Shown piece by piece: positions 25,266-34,652 of a stretch of 64,000 nt of DNA. The stretch lies in contig CALBLI010000060.1 in NCBI GenBank assembly GCA_937896065.1, positions 23,920 through 87,919 of the forward strand, read 5' to 3'. The notes under the pieces are model-generated. The model worked only from the letters and a program-made list of their open reading frames with translations. It did no database searches and had not been told where the DNA came from. Made by a program: the position numbers and the translations under genes. Each line of letters opens with the position of its first letter. The first letter of the stretch is position 1. Origin of the DNA: an uncultured Caryophanales bacterium. GTDB lineage: Bacteria > Bacillota_I > Bacilli_A > RFN20 > CAG-288.

Positions 25266-26109
25266 CAAAGGAAATCCTACCTATGTAACCATTTCTGAAA
25301 TCTTTTAAAAGCAGATCACGTGCTCTTTCAATATCAATCACATTATTTAGCAAATAAAAATTACGATTTTTAGAAATCCGCATGAGAATTTCCTCATTGT
25401 TTTTATTTAAATCATCAATGAGTGAATATTTTTCAATTAGCAATGTTGGAAATTTGTTTTTTAAAAAATCAAGAACAAAATCACTTAAATTGACTTTGTT
25501 AAAATTTTCAATTTTTAAAGAACCAATTGAAGCTAATATATATGCCAAATTTTTATCTTCATAATTAGGAGATAGGATTCCTGGAGTATCGTAGATTTCA
25601 ACATATTTACTCACTTGTATTAATGTCTCGGCTCTTGTCTTACCAGGCTTATTTTCAACCTGTGCTTTATATTTTTTACATAAAGAGTTGATGAGAGTTG
25701 ATTTACCAACATTTGGTATTCCTAAAATCATGTATCTCTTTTTAGTTATTGGGAAACCTAGTTTTAAAAATTTTTCATCTTTTTTTGACTTTATTGAATT
25801 CAAATAATTAGTCAATTTTTGACAATCAGATACATTTCTTACGTCGAGTTTATAAACAGTAAATCCTTTGTTTTTTAAATAACTAACTTGCCTATCAACA
25901 TTTGAAATAGAAGCTATATCACTTTTAGTCAACACAGCTATTTTGATTTTATTATTGATCAAAGAATCTAAATTAATGGGAAATGATGCATTTATAGCTC
26001 TAGCATCAATAACTTCAATAATGCCATCACAATCTTTAATTTTATTTGATATTTCCCTGAGGGCCTTTTGCATATGCCCAGGAAAATAATGTATATCATT
26101 TATTGCCAT
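25258..26109 (-). CDS. rbgA: ribosome-assembly GTPase RbgA (YlqF)
   Basis: 283 residues. Circularly permuted GTPase: N-terminal FPGHMQKALREI, G4 TKSD (61-64) comes before G1 GIPNVGKST (about 128-136) and G3 DTPG. C-terminal helical domain for 50S binding. Needed for late 50S assembly. Second-to-last ancestral gene before the inserted restriction-modification block; 5 nt after the thioesterase stop. Confidence 0.95.
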   Translation of the reverse strand: MAINDIHYFPGHMQKALREISNKIKDCDGIIEVIDARAINASFPINLDSLINNKIKIAVLTKSDIASISNVDRQVSYLKNKGFTVYKLDVRNVSDCQKLTNYLNSIKSKKDEKFLKLGFPITKKRYMILGIPNVGKSTLINSLCKKYKAQVENKPGKTRAETLIQVSKYVEIYDTPGILSPNYEDKNLAYILASIGSLKIENFNKVNLSDFVLDFLKNKFPTLLIEKYSLIDDLNKNNEEILMRISKNRNFYLLNNVIDIERARDLLLKDFRNGYIGRISFDE

Positions 26110-26114
26110 TTTAA

Positions 26115-26624
26115 TTAATCTTCTAAAAAATTTAAATCTATGTCTTTTATATTATCTTCAATTAAATAAGGCATTTCAGTATGAATAGATGCATCTTTTG
26201 AAATCGTAGATAATGGTAAGATGCGATATGTCATTTCACCTTGTGAAAGAATAGTTCCATCAAGAAGATAAATAAAAGCATCTGCTTTCAAAAAATTAGA
26301 ATTAGAATAAGTAACTACTCCTCTTGCAATCAAATCTTCATCATATGGAACAGGTTTTCTATATTTAACTTTTAAATCCATTGTAACGCCAAAACCTTCT
26401 TTACCATATGACCACAATGCACGAAAACCAAGCTCATCAAGCATAGCAGTTATTATTCCACCATGGACTCTGCCAGGAAAAGATTGATTATATTTATTGA
26501 ATTTAAATAATGAGACCGTGCTTTTATCTTCCATCGAATAAAATTGAGCTTTTAATCCCATCTCATTATCAAGCCCACAGATAAAGCACATTCTGGAATT
26601 TCTTTGTTTTTCAACTACTTTCAT
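26115..26624 (-). CDS. hotdog-fold thioesterase (PaaI-like)
   Basis: 169 residues. The 4HBT signature FPGRVHGGIITAMLDELGFRA (about 49-69; the central helix) with Asp64, followed by V...KYRKPVPYDEDLIARG. These acyl-CoA thioesterases act in the cytosol; substrate unknown. The C-terminal 30 residues are an extra tail. AGGAGG 4-5 nt before ATG. Lies in the rbgA-rnhB operon. Confidence 0.85.
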   Translation of the reverse strand: MKVVEKQRNSRMCFICGLDNEMGLKAQFYSMEDKSTVSLFKFNKYNQSFPGRVHGGIITAMLDELGFRALWSYGKEGFGVTMDLKVKYRKPVPYDEDLIARGVVTYSNSNFLKADAFIYLLDGTILSQGEMTYRILPLSTISKDASIHTEMPYLIEDNIKDIDLNFLED

Positions 26625-26978
26625 TTAATCCTCCACTATTAAAAAATTAGCATCTTTATATTGTCTAAATAAAAAATAATCTATTTTAGAAGGTAAAACA
26701 TTGACCAAACTTTTATGAATACCATCAATAAACATATTATTTGAGATAAAATCACTATCAATTGAAATCGTATTGATTGTTAATTCTAAATGACTTTTAT
26801 TTGATAAAACCGGCAAAATATTTATAGATAAATCAACTTTACAAGTTGAAGAATAAAGTGAGAGTTCTCTTCTTATTCTATTTTCTATTTGATTAGATGA
26901 TTCAAGTGTATATTTTTTTATATCTTCACTTTTTATATAAATATTTATCGATAATAGCATGTATTTTTCTTCATTCAT
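26625..26978 (-). CDS. hypothetical protein, 117 residues
   Basis: No family recognised. Alternating strands and helices without membrane segment or cysteines. Starts at ATG 26978 with AGGTG upstream and ends one base before the thioesterase ATG, so it is the first gene of the rbgA-rnhB operon. Divergent from alaS. Confidence 0.65.
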   Translation of the reverse strand: MNEEKYMLLSINIYIKSEDIKKYTLESSNQIENRIRRELSLYSSTCKVDLSINILPVLSNKSHLELTINTISIDSDFISNNMFIDGIHKSLVNVLPSKIDYFLFRQYKDANFLIVED

Positions 26979-27068
26979 ATTTCACCTACTTTGTTATATT
27001 TAAATTATTAATTTAAATATTTGCCACGATTTCTATATATAATACTATATTTTAATATAAAAATTAAC

Positions 27069-27074
27069 TATAAT
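27069..27074 (+). promoter_or_regulatory. -10 box of alaS
   Basis: TATAAT 24 nt before ATG 27098. The leader is about 17 nt and contains GAGGTG. It is too short for a T-box, which often controls alaS in Firmicutes. Confidence 0.45.
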
Positions 27075-27097
27075 TAAAGATTGTTGAGGTGTTATAT

Positions 27098-29701
27098 ATG
27101 AAGAAATTAACTAGTGATGAAATAAGAGATATATGGTTAAACTTTTTTAAAGAGAAAGGCCATTACATTGAGCCTTCAGCTTCATTAATTCCAAATAATG
27201 ATCCTACATTACTGTGGATTAATGCTGGTGTTGCTGCTTTAAAAAAATATTTTGATGGTACTTTAACTCCTAAGCATAGAAGAATAACTAATGCTCAAAA
27301 ATGTATTAGAACTAACGATATTGATAATGTCGGCTATACAAGTAGACACCATACTTTCTTTGAAATGATGGGTAATTTTTCTATTGGCGATTATTTTAGA
27401 AATGAAGTTATACCATGGGCCTATGAGCTTTTAACTAGTGATAAATATTACGGTCTTGATAAAGACAAATTATACATAACATATTATCCTGATGATTTAG
27501 AAACATATAAATTATGGACTTCACTTGGTATCAGAAAAGAAAACATGGTCGCTTCTAAATCCAACTTTTGGGAAATTGGTGAAGGTCCATGCGGTCCTGA
27601 TACTGAAATCAATTATGATCGCGGCGAAAAATATGATCCTAAGCATTTAGGGATCAAGCTTCTTGAAGAAGATTTAGATAATGATAGATATATTGAATTA
27701 TGGAATATTGTTTTCTCTCAATATAACTCAGAACCAGGTAAAAAAAGAAGTGAATATAAACTACTTCCTCAAAAAAACATCGATACTGGTGCAGGTCTTG
27801 AACGCTTTGCTTGTATCATGCAGGGTGTTGAAACAAATTTTGACACTGATTTATTCATGCCTTATATCAAAGAGATTGAAAAGAAAGCAAATTGCAAATA
27901 TGAAGATAATAAATTAGCTTATAGGGTCATTGCTGATCATATCAGATCACTTACCTTTGCTTTAGCAGATGGTGCTATGTTTTCAAATGAAGGTAGAGGT
28001 TATGTTTTAAAAAGACTTTTAAGACGTGCAAGTAGATACGCACAAGTATTAGGTTTAAAAACTGGTGATTTAGCAAAACTTGTGCCATCTGTTGTCAAAA
28101 ATATGTCACATTTTTATCCATATTTAAAAGATAATGAAGAAAGAGTATCTAAAATGATACTTCAAGAAGAAAACAAATTTGCAGTCACTTTAAAAACTGG
28201 TGAAAAATTACTTGCTGATTATTTAAAAAAATCACCAACTTTACTTTCAGCTGAGGATGCTTTTAAATTATCTGATACTTACGGTTTCCCATTTGAACTA
28301 TCAAAAGAAATTGCTATGGAACATGGTGCTGAAGTTGATGAGGAAGGCTATAAGAAACTTCTTGAAAAATCAAAAGAATTAGCAAGAAGTTCTCGTAAAA
28401 ATGAACAGTCGTTTGGTCTACAAGAAAAGGATTTAATTGAATTTGTAACTCCTAGTGAATACACCTATGAAGATAAAATAATTAAAAGTGAAGTCATTGG
28501 TATATTCAAAGATGGAAAGAAAGTTAATGAAATTGATAGCTATGGTGATGTAGCTTTTAAATTAACTAATTTCTATGCTGAAATGGGTGGTGAAGTAGCA
28601 GACGTAGGATATATTAAAAATAAAGACTGTGAAGCCAAAGTTACAATGGTAAAAAAGGCAAATCATGGTCAACATCTTCTTCATGTCGAGGTCTTATATG
28701 GGATAGTCAAAGTTGGTGATGAATTTTCTCAAGAACCAGATTTCAAAATCAGAGAAATGGTTAAGAAAAATCACTCAGCTACTCATATTTTGCAAAAAGC
28801 TTTGCAAGATATCTTAGATCCTAATATTCATCAAGAAGGTGCTTATTATGATGATAAACTTTTAAGATTAGATTTTAATTACCCTAGTAAACTAACTGAT
28901 GAACAATTAAGGCAAATTGAAGATACTGTCAATAAGCAAATTTCAAATGGTTTAAATGTCAAAATAGAAATTATGAATAAAGAAGATGCTCTAAAAATGA
29001 ACGCAATGCATTTATTTAATGAAAAGTATGGTGACAAAGTTAGAGTTGTGTCAATTGGTTCTTATTCAATTGAATTTTGTGGTGGATTACATGTTAGTAA
29101 TTCTAAAGATATTCAATTATTTGTAATCGATTCAGAGCAAGCAATTTCAGCTGGTGTTAGAAGAATAACCGCATATACTGGTTTAAACGCTTATGAATAT
29201 TTAAAAGAAAAAGAAAATAATTTAAATGATATTGCTTCTCTACTTAAATTAACTTCTACAAAAGGTGTCAAAGAAAAACTAAAAGAAGTATTATCTTCAC
29301 TCGATGAAAGTAAAAAACAACTTAAGGTACTTGAAGAAAAAATTGCAAATTCACAATTAGATTCAATTAAAGATAACATTGTTGACTTTAATGGTTATAA
29401 TCTACTTGCTGCTAAACTTAATAATTTAAATCATCAACAAGAAGAAAGCATCACTAATAACTTGTTAAATACATATAAAAAATTAATTATTTTCTTTGCT
29501 GTTAAAAATGGTTTGAAATATGATTTAGTCATTGCAAGAAGCAAAGATTTAACTTCATTAAAAGCTGGTGATATCATGAGAAATGTCGCTAAAACTTTAG
29601 ATGGTAGAGGCGGCGGAAAAGATGATGTGGCTTTTGGTGGAAGTAGTTCTATTGATAAATTTGATGATGCAGTTAATGAAATTAAAAAATTCTTAAAATG
29701 A
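27098..29701 (+). CDS. alaS: alanyl-tRNA synthetase
   Basis: 867 residues from ATG 27098; the open frame also allows GTG 27089, but that GTG is part of the GAGGTG Shine-Dalgarno. Class II core (FFEMMGNFSIGDYF, DTGAGLERF), editing domain with HSATH (about 559-563) and CGGLH (about 661-665) zinc/editing residues, and C-Ala domain ending in GRGGGKDDVAFGG. Charges tRNA-Ala; one tRNA-Ala gene is in this window. Its TGA stop overlaps the ruvX ATG by 4 nt. Confidence 0.98.
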   Translation: MKKLTSDEIRDIWLNFFKEKGHYIEPSASLIPNNDPTLLWINAGVAALKKYFDGTLTPKHRRITNAQKCIRTNDIDNVGYTSRHHTFFEMMGNFSIGDYFRNEVIPWAYELLTSDKYYGLDKDKLYITYYPDDLETYKLWTSLGIRKENMVASKSNFWEIGEGPCGPDTEINYDRGEKYDPKHLGIKLLEEDLDNDRYIELWNIVFSQYNSEPGKKRSEYKLLPQKNIDTGAGLERFACIMQGVETNFDTDLFMPYIKEIEKKANCKYEDNKLAYRVIADHIRSLTFALADGAMFSNEGRGYVLKRLLRRASRYAQVLGLKTGDLAKLVPSVVKNMSHFYPYLKDNEERVSKMILQEENKFAVTLKTGEKLLADYLKKSPTLLSAEDAFKLSDTYGFPFELSKEIAMEHGAEVDEEGYKKLLEKSKELARSSRKNEQSFGLQEKDLIEFVTPSEYTYEDKIIKSEVIGIFKDGKKVNEIDSYGDVAFKLTNFYAEMGGEVADVGYIKNKDCEAKVTMVKKANHGQHLLHVEVLYGIVKVGDEFSQEPDFKIREMVKKNHSATHILQKALQDILDPNIHQEGAYYDDKLLRLDFNYPSKLTDEQLRQIEDTVNKQISNGLNVKIEIMNKEDALKMNAMHLFNEKYGDKVRVVSIGSYSIEFCGGLHVSNSKDIQLFVIDSEQAISAGVRRITAYTGLNAYEYLKEKENNLNDIASLLKLTSTKGVKEKLKEVLSSLDESKKQLKVLEEKIANSQLDSIKDNIVDFNGYNLLAAKLNNLNHQQEESITNNLLNTYKKLIIFFAVKNGLKYDLVIARSKDLTSLKAGDIMRNVAKTLDGRGGGKDDVAFGGSSSIDKFDDAVNEIKKFLK

Positions 29702-30126
29702 TTGAAAATATATTAGCGATTGATTTAGGCAGAAAAACAATGGGAGTAGCAATTTCAAGAACTGGTAGTTATATAACTCCCATTGCTAATCCTGAATTTG
29801 ACTTAGATTCGTATGATGAAAACATTGAATATTTAAAAGATCTTTTTAACGAGGAAAAAGTTGAACATATTGTAATTGGTTATCCTCTTTATCCAAGCGG
29901 TGATCCATGTAAAATGACGCCTATTGTTGATAAATTCATTTTGCTTCTTAACGAGAATTTTCCTGATATAGATGTCATAAAACAAGATGAAAGAGAGTCA
30001 ACTAAAGACGCTTCATCATATCTATCAAGAAACGGCTATAATATGAAAAAGCAAAAAAATATGATAGACATGGCTGCTGCTTGTGTCATTTTAGAAAGAT
30101 ATTTGACTAAAATTGGTCAAATGTAA
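29698..30126 (+). CDS. ruvX: RuvX/YqgF, pre-16S rRNA nuclease / Holliday-junction resolvase-like
   Basis: 142 residues. RNase H-like fold: LAIDLGRKTMGVAIS (5-19), VIGYPLYPSGDPC, QDERESTKDAS and DMAAACVILERY carry the conserved acidic residues. Essential YqgF homologues process the 16S 5' end. Coupled to alaS by ATGA overlap; alaS-ruvX is a conserved Firmicutes pair. Confidence 0.95.
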   Translation: MIENILAIDLGRKTMGVAISRTGSYITPIANPEFDLDSYDENIEYLKDLFNEEKVEHIVIGYPLYPSGDPCKMTPIVDKFILLLNENFPDIDVIKQDERESTKDASSYLSRNGYNMKKQKNMIDMAAACVILERYLTKIGQM

Positions 30127-30252
30127 TTATGGTAAATTTAAAATAAGAGCAACAAGTGAGATAACAAAATATACAATTGAATGGAATAAAGAAGCGTAAT
30201 TTAACGATTTTATATTGATATCTCAAAAAAATTCACATTCATAACTAATATA

Positions 30253-30417
30253 TCAGTATTTTTTATTAAAAAATTCAAAATATATTGTTATGAATGCAAT
30301 GATTGAAAATAATAAAATTAATAATCTATATAATGAATTCATATTAAAACCAATATGAGCTCCACCAGTAGCCAATGTTAGCAGTGAACCTTGATTTTTT
30401 GTTTTTCTATATATCAT
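30253..30417 (-). CDS. small single-pass membrane protein
   Basis: 54 residues from ATG 30417, which has GGGAG 5 nt upstream; ATG 30429 (four codons earlier) is the alternative. A basic N-terminus, a Gly/Ser/Thr-rich middle and one membrane helix (RLLILLFSIIAFITIYFEFF) near the C-terminus. Immediately follows the GNAT gene on the same strand. Function unknown; conservation would decide whether it is real. Confidence 0.45.
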   Translation of the reverse strand: MIYRKTKNQGSLLTLATGGAHIGFNMNSLYRLLILLFSIIAFITIYFEFFNKKY

Positions 30418-30431
30418 TTGTGCTCCCATCA

Positions 30432-30848
30432 CTATATTTTCTTCTTCATCCAGATATGTGGGCAACCTTGATCATCTTCAATTTCACCATACTTTGTATA
30501 TCCACACGCATTATAAAATCCAATTGCTCTACATTGTGCATGGAGTTTAATATATTCGCCGCCCATCTCTTTTACATATTTTTCAGCTTCTTTTAGCATT
30601 ACTTTTCCAATATTTTGACCACGATATTTTTTTATTACTGCCAATCTTCCTAAAATATATATTTTACTTTCATCGCTTTTAAATACACGACAAGTTGCAA
30701 CATATTCATCATTATCATACATAACAAAATGAGTAGCTATTTTATCAATGTCATCAAATTCATCGCTAAACTTTTGTTCGTCAACAAATACAGTTTTTCT
30801 AATTGTTATAGCATCGTTGTTTAAATAATTATATTTTTTTAATTCCAT
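30432..30848 (-). CDS. GNAT-family N-acetyltransferase (YjcF/ElaA-like)
   Basis: 138 residues. Acetyl-CoA binding loop RLAVIKKYRGQNIGKVML (about 75-92), then LHAQCRAIGFYNACGYTKYGE typical of the YjcF/ElaA group. Substrate unknown. Starts 2 nt after the ABC exporter stop without a Shine-Dalgarno, so it is coupled. Confidence 0.85.
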   Translation of the reverse strand: MELKKYNYLNNDAITIRKTVFVDEQKFSDEFDDIDKIATHFVMYDNDEYVATCRVFKSDESKIYILGRLAVIKKYRGQNIGKVMLKEAEKYVKEMGGEYIKLHAQCRAIGFYNACGYTKYGEIEDDQGCPHIWMKKKI

Positions 30849-30850
30849 AT

Positions 30851-32602
30851 CTATTTAAATTGACTCGTAAATAATTGATAATAAAAACCTTGTTTATTCA
30901 TTAAATCATGGTGATTACCTTGTTCAATTATTTGACCATCTTTAATGACTAAAATAATGTCAGCTTTCATAATTGTGGATAATCTATGTGCAATAACAAT
31001 TGATGTTTTTCCTTCAAGTAATTTATCAAATGCATCATTAATTCGCTTTTCTGTCATTGTATCAACATTACTTGTAGCTTCATCTAAAATGACAATCTCA
31101 TTTTTAACCATCATAATTCTAGCTATTGTCAGCATTTGCTTCTCACCTTCAGATAAACCTTCTTTAGAAGACACTTGTGTATCTAAACCAAATGGAAGTG
31201 TATATATAAATGAATCTGCATGTGATTCTTTAACAGCGTTTTTAACTTCTTCACTACTAGCATCATCTTTAGCATATTTGATGTTATCTTCAATCGTTCC
31301 TTTAAAAATCCAAGTTTCTTGTAAAACCATTGAAAAGTGTTTCCTGAGTTCTTCTTTTTTTATCGTTAAATAGTCTTTGCCATTAACTAAGACTCTGCCA
31401 CTACAGGGATCATAAAATCTCATTAAAACATTGATCAGCGTAGATTTACCTGCACCTGTTGGCCCAACAATTGCTACTTTCATTCCCTTTTTAATGGTGC
31501 AATTAAAGTCTTCAATAAGTTTTTTGTCTTTATTATAACTAAATGACATATGCTCAAATTTGATTTCTTCAATTTGACTATCTAAAGTATCTTTACCATC
31601 ATCGATATCATCACTAATATTTAAGAAATCAGCAATTCGATTAAATGAATATTTTGCAGTTTCAAATTCAGCTAATACTGATGATATTTCATTAAATGGT
31701 TTAGTATATTGATTAGTATATGTTAAAAAAGTTGACAGCCTACCAATTGACATATTAAATAATGAAACTGTTGGTGAAAAGATAATTAGAATGATTCCTG
31801 CTATTCCAATTAAACAATATATGATATTATTGACAAGTCTAGTTGATGGGTTTGTCCAGGATGCTGAAAATTGAGCAACCTTACTAGTTTTTCGTAAATC
31901 GTCATCACGTTTAGTAAATTCTTTAATCGCTTCATTTTGATAATTTAAAGATTGAACAAGCTCAGTATTATTTATTGTTTCTAAAGAATAAGTATTAAGT
32001 TTTGACATCATCTTTGATTGCTTAGCAAAATATTTGTGTGAAAATGAAGCAACAAATTTTGAAACAATAATTGATAAAGGTGATAATACTAGTACACCTA
32101 AAGCAAGTATCCAGTTTGTTACAAACATCAAAATTATAGTGATAAATATTTGCAAAACACCTTGAACAAGCTGCTTTAAAACTGAGTATATTCCTGTTGC
32201 AATATTTTCAATATCAGTTATTTCAAGTTGAAGAAGATCACCGACTTCTTTATTATGAATAGTTTCAATTGATACTGAATTTATTTTATTATAAACCTTG
32301 ACCCTTAAATCTTTAACTACTTCTTGAGATATGATTCCTACTTTGTATTCAAATAAGAAATCCGCAAAGACACCAATAATTGCAAGAACAATACAAATGG
32401 ATAAGTAAATTATAACTTGATTTGTATTTATTGAAAAAGTAAAAATTCCATTTTCAATAGTTCCCAGAGCATCAATTGATTTACCAATCAAAAAAGGAAT
32501 AGTTAGCTGTGATGCTAAAAACAAGGCAACAAAAATAAAAGATAAAATGACTCCTTTTTTTTGAGAATCAATATATTTTTTTAGCAATATCTTACTATTC
32601 AT
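30851..32602 (-). CDS. ABC exporter half-transporter, consensus-ATPase subunit
   Basis: 583 residues from ATG 32602 (GAGGGGAG upstream; a longer frame reaches 32641 inside the partner gene). Six N-terminal membrane helices (to about 300), then the ATPase: Walker A GPTGAGKST, Walker B VILDEATSNVD with catalytic Glu, but a degenerate signature LSEGE instead of LSGGQ. Together with the upstream gene product, which shows the opposite defect, it should form a heterodimeric multidrug- or lipid-type exporter. Confidence 0.93.
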   Translation of the reverse strand: MNSKILLKKYIDSQKKGVILSFIFVALFLASQLTIPFLIGKSIDALGTIENGIFTFSINTNQVIIYLSICIVLAIIGVFADFLFEYKVGIISQEVVKDLRVKVYNKINSVSIETIHNKEVGDLLQLEITDIENIATGIYSVLKQLVQGVLQIFITIILMFVTNWILALGVLVLSPLSIIVSKFVASFSHKYFAKQSKMMSKLNTYSLETINNTELVQSLNYQNEAIKEFTKRDDDLRKTSKVAQFSASWTNPSTRLVNNIIYCLIGIAGIILIIFSPTVSLFNMSIGRLSTFLTYTNQYTKPFNEISSVLAEFETAKYSFNRIADFLNISDDIDDGKDTLDSQIEEIKFEHMSFSYNKDKKLIEDFNCTIKKGMKVAIVGPTGAGKSTLINVLMRFYDPCSGRVLVNGKDYLTIKKEELRKHFSMVLQETWIFKGTIEDNIKYAKDDASSEEVKNAVKESHADSFIYTLPFGLDTQVSSKEGLSEGEKQMLTIARIMMVKNEIVILDEATSNVDTMTEKRINDAFDKLLEGKTSIVIAHRLSTIMKADIILVIKDGQIIEQGNHHDLMNKQGFYYQLFTSQFK

Positions 32603-32603
32603 A

Positions 32604-34421
32604 TTAATTCTCCCCTCTTGTTTGTGATAAGTAAGTTTCATGATACAAAGGACAATTATTCATCAAATTTTCATGAGTATCAAAAGCTACGATACTACCT
32701 TTCTCCATCACTATTATCTTATCCATAGATGAGACGGTGGAAACTCTTTGTGAAATAATTATTTTTGTCAAATCTGGATATAACGATGAAATGTTTTCTC
32801 TCACTTTTTTATCAGTCAGCAAGTCTAATGCTGATGTTGAATCATCTAAAATGAGAATTTCACTATTTTTAACAAGTGCTCTTGCAATTGTTAGACGTTG
32901 CCTTTGACCACCCGAAAAATTGCTGCCACCTTCTAATACTTGGTGATCTAGATAATCATCATATTTTTTTACAAATTCATATGCCAAAGAAGCTTTTAAT
33001 GCATCTTCCATTTTTTTATCATCAGCATCAATATTAGCCATTTTCAAATTTGATTTGATTGTGCCTTCAAATAGAGTTGCTTTTTGAGGAACATAAGCTA
33101 TCTCTTCCCTTAATGAATTTAAATTATAATCTTTTATATTGACGCCTTTGTAATAAACACTACCTTTGCTAGTATCTGCAAATCTTAATATCAATGAAAG
33201 AATAGTTGATTTACCACTTCCTGTTCCACCAATTATTCCAAGTGATTGGCCCTTATTTAAAGAGAAGTTGATATCTTTTAAAGCATAGTTTCCACCTTCT
33301 TTGAAAGCTAAATATGCACTGTCAAATTTAATAATTTCTTCACCTTTATTTATATTTTTAGTCACTTGCTTTTCATCATTTACAATGCTGGGTTTAATCT
33401 TAAGTATATTGTTTACTCTCTTAATTGAGACACCACTTTTAGTAAAGATGACAACTAAGTTAGTTAAGACAACAACTGTTTGGAAAATCAATTCAAGATA
33501 TGATACTTCAGTAAGCAAAGTAGATGGCATTAAAACCGATCCATTAAACTGAATTCCTTTATCCATACTGACTGCACCAAAGACAACAACTAAACAAGTT
33601 GAAATTGAAACAATTGCAAATGTTAGTGGATTAACTAAAGCATTGAGTTTAGAAACTTTAATTGATGCTGCTTTATATTCACTAGCTGCTTTATCATATA
33701 ATTTATCTTCATCTTCTTGCTTATTAAAGGCACGAATAACTTTACTACCAACAATTGAATCAGTCGTTCTATTTGATAACTTATCAAGTTGACCTTGTAT
33801 TCCTAAATACATTTTTGAAGTTCTTGACATCACTACAAAAATGATAATAACAATAAGTGGTGAACATGCTAAAAAGATTAAGCCTATTTGCCAATCTAAA
33901 ATGAAAGATATGACAAGTGAACCAATTATTATAAATGGTGCTCGAACAGCAAGTCTTATAAAAAATAAAACGCCTTGTTGAACTTGATAAGAATCTGAAT
34001 TTAAAACTGTCAAAAGATGATTCATTGAATACCTTTCTCTTTCAATTCTTGATAATGAAAGAATTTTCTTATATAAAGAGTTCCTGAGTTCAGTTCCAAC
34101 ATTTGTAGCACTAACTGATGCTATATACTGAGTAATCATAGTTGTTAAAAATCCAAATATACCCATAAATAAAATAATCATGCCACCAGTAAAACAATAG
34201 CTAATTTGTGGATTATTTGGATTAATCATACCAAACGATTTTATAAATTCACCTAAAGTTTTTGTTATAACATCTCTTGATGATGAAAACGATAAATCAA
34301 TTATCGCTTTCATAAATAATGGAATTAATAAATCAAAAACAGCTTCAATTTGTTTAATTAATGGGCCAATAATTAAAAATAAAAGATTATGTTTATATGT
34401 ATCAGATACCTTATTTACCAT
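32604..34421 (-). CDS. ABC exporter half-transporter, degenerate-ATPase subunit
   Basis: 605 residues. Six membrane helices followed by ATPase with Walker A GGTGSGKST, intact signature FSGGQ, and Walker B LILDDSTSALD in which the catalytic Glu is Asp. This is the pattern of the non-hydrolysing site in heterodimeric exporters such as TM287/288, LmrCD and BmrCD. GAGGT precedes ATG 34421. Its stop ends one base before the partner ATG. Confidence 0.93.
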   Translation of the reverse strand: MVNKVSDTYKHNLLFLIIGPLIKQIEAVFDLLIPLFMKAIIDLSFSSSRDVITKTLGEFIKSFGMINPNNPQISYCFTGGMIILFMGIFGFLTTMITQYIASVSATNVGTELRNSLYKKILSLSRIERERYSMNHLLTVLNSDSYQVQQGVLFFIRLAVRAPFIIIGSLVISFILDWQIGLIFLACSPLIVIIIFVVMSRTSKMYLGIQGQLDKLSNRTTDSIVGSKVIRAFNKQEDEDKLYDKAASEYKAASIKVSKLNALVNPLTFAIVSISTCLVVVFGAVSMDKGIQFNGSVLMPSTLLTEVSYLELIFQTVVVLTNLVVIFTKSGVSIKRVNNILKIKPSIVNDEKQVTKNINKGEEIIKFDSAYLAFKEGGNYALKDINFSLNKGQSLGIIGGTGSGKSTILSLILRFADTSKGSVYYKGVNIKDYNLNSLREEIAYVPQKATLFEGTIKSNLKMANIDADDKKMEDALKASLAYEFVKKYDDYLDHQVLEGGSNFSGGQRQRLTIARALVKNSEILILDDSTSALDLLTDKKVRENISSLYPDLTKIIISQRVSTVSSMDKIIVMEKGSIVAFDTHENLMNNCPLYHETYLSQTRGEN

Positions 34422-34538
34422 GCTTACCTCGTATAAAACAAGTATATATTATACTTTATTAGATAGTCAAAAAAAACAAATGCTGATTTTTATTAACCAT
34501 ATTGTTTACAAATTCTCAATTAATAAAATTATAAATAG

Positions 34539-34566
34539 TTGATATTGTCAAATAAAATAGTATAAT
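34539..34566 (+). promoter_or_regulatory. promoter of the rimP-nusA-infB operon
   Basis: TTGATA (34539-34544), 16-nt spacer, TATAAT (34561-34566). Expected start of transcription about 34573, giving an 80-nt leader that contains the hairpin at 34606-34633. Confidence 0.65.
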
Positions 34567-34605
34567 TTTAGTTGTGTTAACAAAACACATTCTTAATGCT
34601 TAATT

Positions 34606-34640
34606 AGGAGTGAGCCTTTCTAGGCTCACTCTTTCTTTTT
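34606..34640 (+). terminator. attenuator-like terminator hairpin in the rimP-nusA leader
   Basis: GAGTGAGCC / GGCTCACTC form a perfect 9-bp stem (11 bp with A:T and G:U extension) with loop TTTCTA, followed by TTTCTTTTT. It stands between the promoter and the rimP Shine-Dalgarno. Such a terminator ahead of an operon that encodes the termination factor NusA suggests feedback attenuation. Confidence 0.75.
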
Positions 34641-34652
34641 ATGGAGGTATTA

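Noticed and set aside
26979..27097. T-box leader for alaS
   Set aside because: The interval is short and AT-rich, with no specifier hairpin or T-box sequence; a plain promoter and GAGGTG explain it.
27098..30126. Mycoplasma genetic code (TGA = Trp)
   Set aside because: TGA ends alaS, the restriction endonuclease, oppF genes and others exactly where homologues end, and Trp positions are TGG.
30127..30225. Reverse-strand hydrophobic frame of about 30 codons ending right after ruvX (SLFHSIVYFVISLVALIL)
   Set aside because: It ends at a position typical for convergent genes here and looks like a membrane helix, but has no ATG, GTG or TTG before an in-frame stop. A remnant of a small membrane protein is possible; not supported enough to annotate.
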